NCBI RefSeq assembly: GCF_030317205.1
Contig: NZ_JASZYB010000001.1
Coordinates: 124,001-188,000, forward strand
Origin: Variovorax sp. J2L1-78
Lineage (GTDB): Bacteria; Pseudomonadota; Gammaproteobacteria; Burkholderiales; Burkholderiaceae_C
DNA length: 64,000 nt
Reading direction: 5' to 3'
Shown here: positions 40,480 through 49,615 of the stretch, in pieces
Layout: each line of letters opens with the position of its first letter
Numbering within the stretch: position 1 is the stretch's first letter
Notes under the pieces: generated by a model
Database searches by the model: none
What the model was told of the DNA's origin: nothing
Seen by the model: only the letters and a program-made list of their open reading frames with translations
Program-made: the position numbers and the translations under genes

Positions 40480-40493
40480 TTAACGTTTGTCAA
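40480..40493. promoter_or_regulatory. FNR-type box TTAAC-GTTT-GTCAA upstream of the SDR gene
   Basis: One half-site differs by a base from the other boxes. It is centred 25.5 bases before the SDR start codon. It sits in the short gap between the 3' end of nadE and the SDR gene, so it can only serve the latter. Confidence 0.5.
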
Positions 40494-40573
40494 CTTTTTA
40501 CCATCCTTCGGCACCGCTGTTGGGAACGGTGGCGTATTCCGGTGAAAAGCCGCGAATTAGTCCTACGTCGCCC

Positions 40574-42694
40574 TCAACGGCCGCGCAACAGCTGTTCAGG
40601 CTGCGTCGGTACCCGTGCCAGCTCGGCCAGCCAGACCTCCGCTTCGGAGTCGCTCGGCGCCCGCCAGTCGCCGCGCGGCGAGAGCGAACCGCCCGAGCCG
40701 ACCTTCGGGCCGTTGGGCACGCAGGAGCGCTTGAACTGGCTGGTCTTGAAGAAGCGCCAGAGGAAGGTGCGCAGGTGGCCGGTGATGGCCGGCAGGGTGT
40801 ATTCGTTGCGTTCACCCTGCAGCGCGTCGGGCCAGTTGCCCCGCTGGCGATCGCGCCAGGCGGTGTAGGCGAGGAAGGCCACCTTCGACGGCCGGAAACC
40901 GTGGCGGACGATGTAGTAGAGATGGAAGTCCTGCAGCTCGTACGGGCCGATGGTGTCTTCGGTGCGCTGGCCCGGCTGCTCGGCCGATGCATCGTCCGAC
41001 GGCACCAGTTCCGGGCTGACCTCGGTGGCCACGATGGCGCGCAGCACGTCGCTGCCGTCGTCGCTCAGGATGGCGGCGTCGGCCACCCAGCGCACCAGGT
41101 GCTTGATCAGCGTCTTGGGCACGCTGGCGTTCACGTTGTAGTGCGACATGTGGTCGCCCACGCCGTAGGTGCACCAGCCCAGCGCCAGTTCGCTCAGGTC
41201 GCCGGTGCCGACCACGATCGCGCCGTGGTGATTGGCCAGGCGGAACAGGTGGCTGGTGCGCTCGCCGGCCTGCACGTTCTCGAAGGTGATGTCGTACTGC
41301 GGCACGCCGTCGGCGAAGGGGTGGCCCAGGTCGGCCAGCATCTGCCGGCAGCTCGGGCGGATGTCGATTTCCTTCGCCTGGCAGCCGATGGCGGCCATCA
41401 GCGCATGCGCTTGCTTGAGCGTGCGGTCGCTGGTCGCGAAGCCGGGCATCGTGTAGCCGAGGATGTCGCTGCGCGGGCGGCCCAGGCGGTCCATGGCCTG
41501 CGCGCACACCAGCAGCGCGTGCGTGGAGTCGAGCCCGCCCGACACACCGATGACGACCTTCTGGATGTTGCTCGCCTCCAGCCGCTGCACCAGCGATTGC
41601 ACCTGGATGTTGAAGACCTCCTGGCAGCGCTCGTCGCGCGTGGCGGCGTCGGCGGGCACGTAGGGAAAGCGTTCCACATTGCGACGCAGCGCGCCGGGTT
41701 GTTGCGGCAGGCCCGGCAGGTCGAACTCGACCGTGCGCCAGTCCCGCAGCACGGCGGCGTGGCGCTGTGCCGAGACGCCGAAGGAGTTCTGCCGCATGCG
41801 CTCGTGCGCGAGGCGCTCGAGGTCGGCATCAGCGGTGATCAGGTGCGAGCGGTTGCTGAAGCGTTCGCTCTCGGCCAGCAGTTCGCCGTTCTCGTAGATC
41901 AGCGCCTGCCCGTCCCAGGCCAGGTCGGTGGTCGATTCGCCGATGCCGGCCGACGAATACAGGTAGGCCGCCAGGCAGCGGGCCGATTGCAGGCTCACCA
42001 GCTTGTGGCGGTAGTCCGCCTTGCCCACGGTGATGTTCGAGGCCGACAGGTTGACCAGCACCGTTGCGCCCGCCAGCGCCGCGTAGCTCGAGGGCGGAAT
42101 CGGCACCCACACGTCCTCGCAGATCTCGACGTGCAGCGTCAGCAGCGGCAGGTTGCGCGCCTGGAAGATCAGATCGGTGCCGAAGGGCACGCGCTGGCCG
42201 CACAGGGTGATCTCACGGGAGACGGCGCTGTCGGCGGCGGCGAACTGCCGGCCTTCGTAGAACTCGCCGTAGTTCGGCAGGTAGGTCTTGGGCAGCACGC
42301 CGAGCAGGGTGCCGTCGGCGACGACCGCCGCGCAGTTGAAGAGCCGATGGTCGGCGCGCACCGGCAGGCCCACCACGGCGACGGTGGGCAGGCCGCGCGA
42401 GGCCTCGATGACCTCGGCCAGCGCCGCCTCGCAGCCTTCGAGCAGCGCCGTCTGATGGAACAGGTCGTCACAGGTGTAGGCGGAAATGCCCAGTTCCGGG
42501 AAGGCCACCAGCACGGCCCCCTCGGCCGCGGCTTCGCGCAGCATGCGCACGGTCTCGCGGCCGTTGAATACCGGGTCGGCGACGTGGTTGCGCGGCACCG
42601 CCACGGCCAGGCGCGCGAAGCCGTGGGTGTAGGGGTTGTCGAAGGGCAGGTCGGCGGTCGGTGCGGGGCTCATGGCCGTTATCGTATTCGTCAT
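40574..42694 (-). CDS. nadE: Glutamine-dependent NAD+ synthetase
   Basis: The last step of NAD synthesis: amidation of deamido-NAD with ammonia released from glutamine. 706 residues. The N-terminal nitrilase-type glutaminase has catalytic E67 (FPELGISAY), K136 (LPKTYLPNY) and C192 (EICEDVWV). The C-terminal synthetase has the P-loop GVSGGLDST. The two-domain form and length match bacterial glutamine-dependent enzymes of the mycobacterial type. The ATG at 42694 overlaps the stop of the upstream helicase gene (ATGA), so the two are translationally coupled on the minus strand. A start seven codons later is possible. Confidence 0.95.
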   Translation of the reverse strand: MTNTITAMSPAPTADLPFDNPYTHGFARLAVAVPRNHVADPVFNGRETVRMLREAAAEGAVLVAFPELGISAYTCDDLFHQTALLEGCEAALAEVIEASRGLPTVAVVGLPVRADHRLFNCAAVVADGTLLGVLPKTYLPNYGEFYEGRQFAAADSAVSREITLCGQRVPFGTDLIFQARNLPLLTLHVEICEDVWVPIPPSSYAALAGATVLVNLSASNITVGKADYRHKLVSLQSARCLAAYLYSSAGIGESTTDLAWDGQALIYENGELLAESERFSNRSHLITADADLERLAHERMRQNSFGVSAQRHAAVLRDWRTVEFDLPGLPQQPGALRRNVERFPYVPADAATRDERCQEVFNIQVQSLVQRLEASNIQKVVIGVSGGLDSTHALLVCAQAMDRLGRPRSDILGYTMPGFATSDRTLKQAHALMAAIGCQAKEIDIRPSCRQMLADLGHPFADGVPQYDITFENVQAGERTSHLFRLANHHGAIVVGTGDLSELALGWCTYGVGDHMSHYNVNASVPKTLIKHLVRWVADAAILSDDGSDVLRAIVATEVSPELVPSDDASAEQPGQRTEDTIGPYELQDFHLYYIVRHGFRPSKVAFLAYTAWRDRQRGNWPDALQGERNEYTLPAITGHLRTFLWRFFKTSQFKRSCVPNGPKVGSGGSLSPRGDWRAPSDSEAEVWLAELARVPTQPEQLLRGR

Positions 42695-45033
42695 TGGGAT
42701 GAGGGGTGGGGCGCGGGGTCGTCCGGCGCGTGCGCGGCGTCCGTGCGGCACCGGCCGACCGCCCACCACGCCGGCAGCAGCGCATGCACCTCGGGCCAGG
42801 CGAAACGCTCGTCGAACAGGTAGAGCACGCCGGCATCCTGCTCGGTGCGGATCACGCGGCCGGCGGCCTGCACCACCTTGCGCAGGCCCGGGTAGAGGTA
42901 GGTGTAGTCGTAGCCCCGCGCATCGCCGAAGCGCGCGTCGAGCCGCTCGCGCATCACCTCGTTCATCGCGTCGTGCTGCGGCAGGCCGAGGCTGGCGATG
43001 AAGGCGCCGATCAGCCGGTCGCCGGGCAGGTCGATGCCTTCGCCGAACGCGCCGCCGAGCACCGCGAAACCCACGCCGCGGCCCTCCACTCGGAAGCGCG
43101 CTACGAAGGCCTCGCGCTCGGCCTCGCGCATGGCGGTCGACTGGGTCCAGGTCGGCACACTGGGGTGCTCGTGCACGAAGCGCGCGTGTGCCTGTTCGAG
43201 GAATTCGAAGCTGCTGAAGAAGGCCAGGTAGTTGCCGGGCCGGCGTGCGTAGGTGTGGCCGATCAGCGCGGTCAGCTGCGGCAGCGAGCGCGGGCGATCG
43301 CGGTAGCGCGTCGACACATCGGTGACGACACGCACGTCCAGCTGGTGCGCCTGGAAGGGCGACGCCACCTCGACCTCGGCCGTGTTCTGCGGCAGCCCCA
43401 GCATGTCGCGGTAGAAGGCGAAGGGCGCGAGCGTGCCGGAGAAGCACACCGTGGTCATCGACGCCGCGAAGCGTGCCCGCAGGAAGGGCGCCGGCACGAG
43501 GTTGCGGATCGCGAGGCGGCCCGCCGTGTCGGTCGTCGGCCGCAGGCTCTCGAAGACGGAGTGGTCGGCCAGTGCATCGGCCAGCCGGGCGAACTGCAGG
43601 GCGTCGAAGAAAAAGCGTTGTAGGGGGCCTTGCGCAGTCTCGGGCGCTTGCGCGAAATGCTCGGCCAGCGCGGCAACGGCTTCCTGCAGCGCCGCCTGCA
43701 GGCGCTCGGGCACATCGTCGTGCGCCACGTACGTGTCGGACTGGTCGCGCTGCAGCGCGAGCCACTCGCGCCGCAGCCGGTCGATCGTCGGGCGCACGCC
43801 CGCGGGCGCCGTGGCGCGGGCCTGGTCGAGAGCGGCCAGGTCGAGCGGTGCCGAATACATGCCGCGCGCGCGTTCGAGCAGGTTGTGCGCCTCGTCGACC
43901 AGCACCGCCACCTGCCATTCCTCCTGCTTCGCCAGCGCATAGAGAAAGGCGCTGCCGTCGAACCAGTAGTTGTAGTCGGCCACGATCACATCGCTCCAGC
44001 GCACCATCTCCTGTGCGAGGAAGTAGGGGCACACGGTGTGCGCGAGCGCCACGCGGTGCAGCGTCGCGGTATCCAGTCGCCGTTGTCCGACCGCATCGGC
44101 ACGCGCGGCGGGCAGGCGGTCGTAGAAGCCGCGCGCGAGCGGGCAGGCGTCGCCGTGGCAGGCGCGGCCGGGGTATTCGCACGCCTTCTCGCGCGCGGTC
44201 AGCTCGAGCACGCGCAGCGACTTCGCCGACTGCGCGCTCAGGCCGATGCCTTCCAGTGCAATCGCGCGGCCCGAGGTCTTGGCGGTGAGGAAGAACAGCT
44301 TGTCGGTGCCTTGGTTGGCCCAGCCGCGCAGCAAGGGAAAAGTGGTGGCGACCGTCTTGCCGATGCCCGTGGGGGCCTGCGCGATCAGGCAGCGCCGCGT
44401 CGAGGCGGCGCGGTACACGCCTTCGGCCAGTTCGCGCTGGCCGGCGCGAAAGCCGGCATGCGGGAAGGCGAGCGCGCCGAGTTCCTGCGCCAGCACCGTG
44501 CGATGCACGGTTTCCTGTCGTGCCCACGCCATGTAGCGGTGGCAGAGCGCCTCGAAATGGGTGCGCAGTGCCTCGGCGCTGCAGTGCTCCTCAAGCACGG
44601 TCTCTTCGCCGCTGGCGATGTCGAGGTAGACCAGCGCCACGTCGACGGCCGGCAGTGCGCGCACGCAGCAGAGCATCCAGCCGTAGGTCTTCGCCTGGGC
44701 CCAGTGCAGCGCGCGGTGGTTGGCGCGGAGGGCGGCGAATTCGCCGCGGAAGGTCTTGATCTCTTCCACGCGCAGCCGCTCGGCGTCGAAGCCGTCCGCC
44801 CGTCCGCGCACGCGCAGGCCTTCGAACGCGAGGGACAGCGAGACCTCGCACTCGTAATCGGCGCCGCGTCGCGCCTGCACCAGCAGATGCCCGGCCACGC
44901 CTTCCTGCGCACTCGGCGCCGGGACGAAGCGAAAGTCCAGGTCGCCCGCCTTCGCACCGAAGGCGCACAGCGCGCGCACCGACACGTTCTGCAGTGGCGT
45001 GGTGTCGGTGGCGGCGGGTGGGCTGGAGTTCAC
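42691..45033 (-). CDS. PD-(D/E)XK nuclease fused to XPD/DinG-type Fe-S helicase
   Basis: 780 residues. The N-terminal third carries a RecB/Cas4-like nuclease core: D80 (GRADGFD), E91-x-K93 (VEEIKTF) and the QxxxY motif Q113-Y117 (QAKTYGW). The rest is a superfamily 2 helicase with Walker A APTGIGKT, four cysteines ([14 protein letters not shown] plus a later VCPYF) for an Fe-S cluster, DEAH, and motif VI near [12 protein letters not shown]. This is a DNA-repair type machine (Rad3/XPD/DinG) with its own nuclease. GTG start; a TATATT -10 at 45040-45045 puts the transcript start at or next to the GTG, so the mRNA may be leaderless. It is coupled to nadE; the reason is unclear. Confidence 0.88.
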   Translation of the reverse strand: MNSSPPAATDTTPLQNVSVRALCAFGAKAGDLDFRFVPAPSAQEGVAGHLLVQARRGADYECEVSLSLAFEGLRVRGRADGFDAERLRVEEIKTFRGEFAALRANHRALHWAQAKTYGWMLCCVRALPAVDVALVYLDIASGEETVLEEHCSAEALRTHFEALCHRYMAWARQETVHRTVLAQELGALAFPHAGFRAGQRELAEGVYRAASTRRCLIAQAPTGIGKTVATTFPLLRGWANQGTDKLFFLTAKTSGRAIALEGIGLSAQSAKSLRVLELTAREKACEYPGRACHGDACPLARGFYDRLPAARADAVGQRRLDTATLHRVALAHTVCPYFLAQEMVRWSDVIVADYNYWFDGSAFLYALAKQEEWQVAVLVDEAHNLLERARGMYSAPLDLAALDQARATAPAGVRPTIDRLRREWLALQRDQSDTYVAHDDVPERLQAALQEAVAALAEHFAQAPETAQGPLQRFFFDALQFARLADALADHSVFESLRPTTDTAGRLAIRNLVPAPFLRARFAASMTTVCFSGTLAPFAFYRDMLGLPQNTAEVEVASPFQAHQLDVRVVTDVSTRYRDRPRSLPQLTALIGHTYARRPGNYLAFFSSFEFLEQAHARFVHEHPSVPTWTQSTAMREAEREAFVARFRVEGRGVGFAVLGGAFGEGIDLPGDRLIGAFIASLGLPQHDAMNEVMRERLDARFGDARGYDYTYLYPGLRKVVQAAGRVIRTEQDAGVLYLFDERFAWPEVHALLPAWWAVGRCRTDAAHAPDDPAPHPSSQ

Positions 45034-45039
45034 TGGATG

Positions 45040-45045
45040 AATATA
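45040..45045 (-). promoter_or_regulatory. -10 element of the helicase-nadE operon
   Basis: TATATT on the minus strand ends 7 bases before the GTG start codon. A start site at the normal distance would make the transcript begin at the start codon. No clear -35 was found. Confidence 0.45.
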
Positions 45046-45067
45046 CAGCCCAGTGGCCCCGCCGTGG

Positions 45068-45469
45068 TCAACCGCTGGATGCGACCAGCTTTTTCCAGGC
45101 GGTCGGGTCCTGCGCCCGCAGCTGCTCGAGTTCGCGCTTCAACTGCGACAGCCGGTCGGCGGCCATCGACTGCTTGATCTCGCGCACCTCGTCTGCCAAA
45201 GCCTCGAAGGCGGTGATCCGCGGATCGCCGCGGTCGGTCTTCAACGACGCGCACAGCACCTCGACCGCCTCGATCACCTTGCCCAGTTGCCGGCCGTAGC
45301 TGAGCTTGCCGACGATGGCCTGTTCGACCTGCGGCGCCCGCGAATTCGTGGTGTTGATCACCACATTGCCGAAGGTCCAGCCCGGGTTGGGCGCGAAGCT
45401 GCCGGGCAGGCTGAAGGGCAGCCGCCAGTCGAAGAGGCTGGCGAATGTCGGCGGGGCGGTGGCGGGCAT
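45068..45469 (-). CDS. Conserved hypothetical protein (133 aa)
   Basis: A soluble, proline-rich N-terminus (LFDWRLPFSLPGSFAPNPGWTF) is followed by a helical C-terminal half rich in Leu, Glu and Arg (ADEVREIKQSMAADRLSQLKRELEQLRAQ) that could form a coiled coil. No enzyme motif recognised. The ATG at 45469 is preferred because CGGAG lies 6 bases upstream; an in-frame ATG two codons earlier has no spacing. It sits between the hybrid kinase and the helicase on the same strand. A relation to either is not evident. Confidence 0.65.
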   Translation of the reverse strand: MPATAPPTFASLFDWRLPFSLPGSFAPNPGWTFGNVVINTTNSRAPQVEQAIVGKLSYGRQLGKVIEAVEVLCASLKTDRGDPRITAFEALADEVREIKQSMAADRLSQLKRELEQLRAQDPTAWKKLVASSG

Positions 45470-45585
45470 CGGCATCTCCGAGCGGTGGATGAGCGGATGC
45501 TCGCACGTCGGGCCCTCCGGGTCAGCCGGCCGGTTGGCCAGGCTGCGGCCGTGCTTTCGGTCGAGGCGCCGCGCGAACCAGTCCG

Positions 45586-47595
45586 TCAGCGGGCCGTGTG
45601 CAGCACGCGCACCATCGCGCGTTCCAGCGCCTCGCGGGTGTACGGTTTCTGCAGCAGCTCGCGCCCCGACGATGCGCCGGCCAGTTCCTGCGAAAAGCCC
45701 GACATCAGCAGTACCGGCAGCTGCGGCAGCCGCTGCTCGACGCGCTGGGCGAGTTCGGTACCGCGCAGGCCGAGGCCGAGGGAGATGTCGCTGAGCAGCA
45801 GGTCGAAGGCGGTGTCGGTGTCGAGCACCTCGAGCGCGGCTTCTGCGGTGGCGCAGGACGTGACCGCGCAGCTCATCGTCAGCAGGAACTGCTGGGCCAC
45901 CTGCCGGACTTCGGCATCGTCCTCGACCAGAAGCACCCGCAGCCCGGTGGGCAAGCGGCCGCCCGCATCGGTCTCGGGGTTGTCGATGTCGTCTCCGTCG
46001 CCCAACTGCGGCAGGTAGAGCGTGATGGCCGTGCCGACGCCCAGCGTGCTGCGCAGACCGATGGCACCGCGCGACTGCTTGGCGAAGCCGTAGACCGTCG
46101 ACAGGCCGAGCCCGGTGCCGCGGCCGACCTCCTTGGTGGTGAAGAAGGGCTCGAAGGCATGTTCCTGCACTGCCTCGGACATCCCGGTGCCGGTGTCGGC
46201 GACGGTGATCGCGACGTAGCCGCTTGCCGAGGGGCCGGTGGCTTCGGCGCGCAGTTCGGGCGGCAGCGCCGGCACGCTGCGGCAGGTGAAGGCCAGCGTG
46301 CCGCCCTGGGGCATGGCGTCGCGCGCGTTGATGGCGATGTTGAGCAGGGCCGATTCGAGCTGCACCGGGTCGGCCAGGCACAGCGCCTCATCGGCGTCCA
46401 GCGCGATCGCGATGCGCTGGTCCAGCGTGCGGCGGAGCATGTCGCCCAGCGAGTGCAGCAGGGCGGCGGCGTCGATCACCGTCGGCTGCAGCACCTGGCG
46501 GCGCGAGAAGGCGAGCAGCTTGCCGGTGAGTTCGGCGCCGCGGCGCGCAGCGCGCGTGGCCGCACCGAGGAGCTGCTGCACCATCGGCTCCTCGGCGTAG
46601 CCGGGCAGCTCTTCCAGCACCTGCAGGTTGCCGGAGATCACCGTCAGCAGGTTGTTGAAGTCGTGCGCGATGCCGCCCGTGAGCTGGCCCACGGTTTCCA
46701 GTCGTTGGGCGTGGTTGAGGGCCTCTTCGCTTTTCTCGCGCTGCAGCAGCGTCGCCAGCAGGCTGGCGAGCGAGTCGAGAAAGCGCAACTCGTCGTCGCC
46801 CAGGTGCTGCAGCGAGGCGCAGCGCACGGCCAGCGCACCGATGGTCCGGCCGCGGTCCGACAGCGGTACGGCCAGCAGGTGGCCGGTGTCGGCGCCGCTG
46901 CAAGGGCCCGCCCGTGCCGTGCCGCCGGTGGCGACCACGCGCGTGGCGAGTTCGACCACCTCCACCGGCACGGCCTGGCCGGCGCACTTGTCCGCCGTGA
47001 GCCCCGTGCCGGCAGCGATGCGGAAAGTCAGCCCGTCGGGTTCGAGCAGCAGCACCATGGCCGCATCGGCCTCGAGCGCTTCCGCGGCCATGGCCGGCAC
47101 CTGCGCGAGCAGCGCCTGGGTGTCGCGCGCATCGACGGCGAGACGACCGAAGTGCGCCAGGTGTTCCGCATAGCGGGCACGCTGCAAGGCCTGCCGCACG
47201 CGCGGGTAGCTGCCCACGTCGCGAATGGCCGCCACCACGTAGGGCAGGCCGTGGTCGTGCAGCGGGCTCAGCGCGATCTCGACACGCACTTCGGAGCCGT
47301 CGCGCCGCCGGGCGACCAGGTCCATCTGCGTCCCCATGGGGCGGGAGCGCGGCTGCTCGCCATAGGCATGGCGGTAGGCCGCGTGGCGCGGGCGCACCGC
47401 GTCGGGCACGAGCGCTTCGACCGGCAGGCCGATCAGCGCGTCGCCGCTGTAGCCCAGGAGATCGACGGCGAAGGGGTTCGCCAGGACGATCGTGCCCTTG
47501 GCGTTGACCAGCAGCAGCGCGTCGGGGTAGGCGGTGAAGATCGAGCGGAAGACCTTGCCGTCCTCGGCATCGAAGTTGAAGGGAACATGGTCCAT
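45586..47595 (-). CDS. PAS-GAF hybrid sensor histidine kinase with receiver domain
   Basis: A 669-residue soluble kinase without membrane segments. PAS domain (about 12-128), GAF domain (about 145-288), HisKA with H311 in GGIAHDFNNLL, HATPase (N, G1 DTGTGM, G2 GRGTGLGLS), and a C-terminal receiver (about 555-669) with phospho-acceptor Asp in LLLSDISLG. The HDFNNLL type is typical of cytoplasmic hybrid kinases. It lies 15 bases downstream of an OmpR-type response regulator on the same strand. The attached receiver may work as a phosphate sink or in a phosphorelay. Signal unknown; PAS and GAF domains suggest a small molecule or redox cue. Confidence 0.92.
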   Translation of the reverse strand: MDHVPFNFDAEDGKVFRSIFTAYPDALLLVNAKGTIVLANPFAVDLLGYSGDALIGLPVEALVPDAVRPRHAAYRHAYGEQPRSRPMGTQMDLVARRRDGSEVRVEIALSPLHDHGLPYVVAAIRDVGSYPRVRQALQRARYAEHLAHFGRLAVDARDTQALLAQVPAMAAEALEADAAMVLLLEPDGLTFRIAAGTGLTADKCAGQAVPVEVVELATRVVATGGTARAGPCSGADTGHLLAVPLSDRGRTIGALAVRCASLQHLGDDELRFLDSLASLLATLLQREKSEEALNHAQRLETVGQLTGGIAHDFNNLLTVISGNLQVLEELPGYAEEPMVQQLLGAATRAARRGAELTGKLLAFSRRQVLQPTVIDAAALLHSLGDMLRRTLDQRIAIALDADEALCLADPVQLESALLNIAINARDAMPQGGTLAFTCRSVPALPPELRAEATGPSASGYVAITVADTGTGMSEAVQEHAFEPFFTTKEVGRGTGLGLSTVYGFAKQSRGAIGLRSTLGVGTAITLYLPQLGDGDDIDNPETDAGGRLPTGLRVLLVEDDAEVRQVAQQFLLTMSCAVTSCATAEAALEVLDTDTAFDLLLSDISLGLGLRGTELAQRVEQRLPQLPVLLMSGFSQELAGASSGRELLQKPYTREALERAMVRVLHTAR

Positions 47596-47610
47596 GGCGA
47601 TCGCGGGCGG

Positions 47611-48342
47611 TCAGGCCGTGTCGACCCGCGGCGCGAACAGGTAGCCCGCGCCGCGGACCGACTTGATCATCTGCGGGCTGTCGGCGTCGCTCTCGATCTT
47701 GCGGCGCAAGCGTCCGATCTGCACATCGATGGTTCGGTCGAACGGGCCGCCATCGCGCCCGCGGGTGCGTTCCAGCAGGTAGTCGCGCGAAAGGACCCGG
47801 CCCGGCGCGTCGCTCAAGGCGTGCAGCAAGTCGAATTCGCCGCTGGTCAGCACGACCTCATGGCCCTGCGGCGCGGTCAGCCGTCGTGCCGCGACGTCGA
47901 GCTCCCAACCCTCGAAGCGCTTGGTCGAGGGGGGCGTCGCCGGTGTCGCCGCGCTCGCGGGCGCGAGTGCCGGCACGATCCGGCGCAGCACCGCCTTGAT
48001 GCGCGCCAGCAACTCGCGCAGGTCGAAGGGTTTGGTGACGTAGTCGTCTGCGCCCACCTCCAGGCCCACCACCTTGTCGACCGCGTCGCCGCGTCCGGTG
48101 ACGATCACCAGGCCGCATTGCCAGTGCTCACGCAGTTGCCGGGCGATGACGAAGCCGTCCTCCCCCGGCAGTCCCAGGTCCAGCAGCACCAGCACCGGGG
48201 GGTCGTTGGCCATCAGGGCGAGCAGGTCGCGGCCGCGGTGCAGCTGGCTGACGCGGAAGCCGTGGCCCTGCAGATACGTGGCCAGCAGCCGGGTGATGTC
48301 TTCTTCGTCGTCGAGGACGGCCAGGTGGAGGGGGGAGGTCAC
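47611..48342 (-). CDS. OmpR-family response regulator
   Basis: 243 residues. Receiver with the DDEED acidic pocket and phospho-acceptor D55 (LVLLDLGLPGEDG), K in YVTKPFD, a Pro/Ala linker, and a C-terminal winged helix ending IKSVRGAGYLFAPRV. First gene of a two-gene unit with the PAS-GAF hybrid kinase, its likely partner. It follows a DksA-like gene and a universal stress gene on the same strand with short gaps, so it may be read through from the FNR-type promoter upstream of the latter. Confidence 0.92.
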   Translation of the reverse strand: MTSPLHLAVLDDEEDITRLLATYLQGHGFRVSQLHRGRDLLALMANDPPVLVLLDLGLPGEDGFVIARQLREHWQCGLVIVTGRGDAVDKVVGLEVGADDYVTKPFDLRELLARIKAVLRRIVPALAPASAATPATPPSTKRFEGWELDVAARRLTAPQGHEVVLTSGEFDLLHALSDAPGRVLSRDYLLERTRGRDGGPFDRTIDVQIGRLRRKIESDADSPQMIKSVRGAGYLFAPRVDTA

Positions 48343-48386
48343 GGCGGCATGTTAGCGCCTGCGCGTGACCTTCTGCCAACCGGGAC

Positions 48387-48746
48387 TCAGTGGGGCGAGT
48401 GCGTCTCGAACGCGGTCTGGCAGGCCGCGCAGCGCACGGCCGTGGGCTGCGCGAACAGCCGGGCGCGCGGGATGCCCTCTCCGCAATCGATGCACACGCC
48501 GTAGTCGCCCGTGCTCATGCGGTGCTCCGCGAGCGCGATGTCGCGCACGGTGGCCCGGTCGATGGCCGCTTCGGCCAGGCGCATGTCGTCGACACGCTCG
48601 GTCTCGGCTTCGTCGGCCCGGTCGTGCACTTCGGGGGCGAGCGACGCAGGCACGTCGACCTCGCGGAGCTCGTCGAGCGCCTTCCGGCGCATCGCTTCGA
48701 GCTGCTCGGCGAGACTGACGAGGTCGGAGGGGCTGAGGGGTTTCAT
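48387..48746 (-). CDS. TraR/DksA-family zinc-finger protein
   Basis: 119 residues: an N-terminal coiled coil and a C-terminal four-cysteine zinc finger (C85, C88, C106, C109; CIDCG...CAACQ). Proteins of this family insert into the RNA polymerase secondary channel and modify ppGpp-dependent transcription. The tip residues of DksA (D-x-x-D-A) are not clearly conserved; DEAETE and DDM lie at the corresponding site. Shorter than the main DksA (about 150), so probably an accessory paralogue. It lies between a universal stress gene and a two-component pair. Confidence 0.85.
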   Translation of the reverse strand: MKPLSPSDLVSLAEQLEAMRRKALDELREVDVPASLAPEVHDRADEAETERVDDMRLAEAAIDRATVRDIALAEHRMSTGDYGVCIDCGEGIPRARLFAQPTAVRCAACQTAFETHSPH

Positions 48747-48794
48747 GGTTCGGGTCCGGGCGTGTCAAAGGGCGGGCGGTCGCATGCGCAGGCG

Positions 48795-49325
48795 CTATTC
48801 GATGGACAGCGCGCCGCTGGGCAGGTGGACGCGCAGCGGCTTCTCGTCGGCGGTCTCGCGCACGGGTTCGGCCGGGGCGTCTGCGGCGCGCACGAGCAGC
48901 ACGGGCACCGGCGACAGACGCAGCACGTACTCCGCGCTGCTGCCCAGCACCAGCCGGCCGACGCCGCGGCGGCCGTGCGTGCCGATGACGATCACGTCGG
49001 CCGGCCAGGTCTTGGCCTCGGACACGGTGAGTTCGTGCACGCGTCCTTCGACGCTGTCGTAGAGCACCGTCTCGGCCTCCAGGCCGGCAGCGGTGACTTG
49101 AGCTTTCGCGTCCTCGAGCACCTTGCGGCCGCCGTCGCGCAGGGTGTTCATCCAGTCGCCCGAGTAGCCGGCGTAGGCGTCCATCGCGAGCGCGAAGGAC
49201 AGGTCGTCCACCACATGGATCAATCGCAGCTTGCCGTCGGTGAGGCGCGCAAGGCGGATGGCTTCTTGCAGACCGCGATCGGACGTCGGACTGCCGTCGA
49301 CAGGGACCAGGATTCGTTGGTACAT
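48795..49325 (-). CDS. Universal stress protein, UspA family
   Basis: 176 residues with a Rossmann-like Usp fold. The start YQRILVPVDGS and the ATP-binding loop GTHGRRGVGRLVLGSSAEYVL (G-x2-G-x9-G-S/T) are intact, so it is probably an ATP-binding Usp. A C-terminal extension of about 25 residues is unusual. A perfect TTGAC-N4-GTCAA palindrome lies centred 65.5 bases upstream. A CATACT -10 sits exactly where a class II activator site would require it, predicting transcription from about 49349. Usps in this position are often induced by low oxygen or growth arrest. Confidence 0.92.
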   Translation of the reverse strand: MYQRILVPVDGSPTSDRGLQEAIRLARLTDGKLRLIHVVDDLSFALAMDAYAGYSGDWMNTLRDGGRKVLEDAKAQVTAAGLEAETVLYDSVEGRVHELTVSEAKTWPADVIVIGTHGRRGVGRLVLGSSAEYVLRLSPVPVLLVRAADAPAEPVRETADEKPLRVHLPSGALSIE

Positions 49326-49355
49326 AGAGACGCTCCGTGGTGAGGGAAGGCGTTC

Positions 49356-49397
49356 AGTATGGAAGTCCGGGGGTCATGAAGGCTTGACGCGCGTCAA
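49356..49397 (-). promoter_or_regulatory. FNR-type class II promoter of the usp gene
   Basis: The box TTGAC-GCGC-GTCAA is at 49384-49397 and the -10 CATACT (minus strand) at 49361-49356. With the box centred at -41.5 the start is 49349 and the -10 occupies -12 to -7, the exact class II geometry. Confidence 0.65.
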
Positions 49398-49615
49398 GCC
49401 TTCGGGGGGACGAAGCCGGGGTGGCTGGCGCACCTGGTCCACCCGGCGCACAGGGGCTGTATCGGTCCATGTGCAGGCGAATTCCGACAGACAGGGCTGG
49501 CCGGCCCGTCGACGATGGTGCTGTCGGCGCAGGCCCCTGCGTTGCACAGCGCTGTTTTCTCGAACCCTGGTGCGAGCGCGGAACGACCGTCTCGCCCTCC
49601 GCCGGAGCCTCGACC

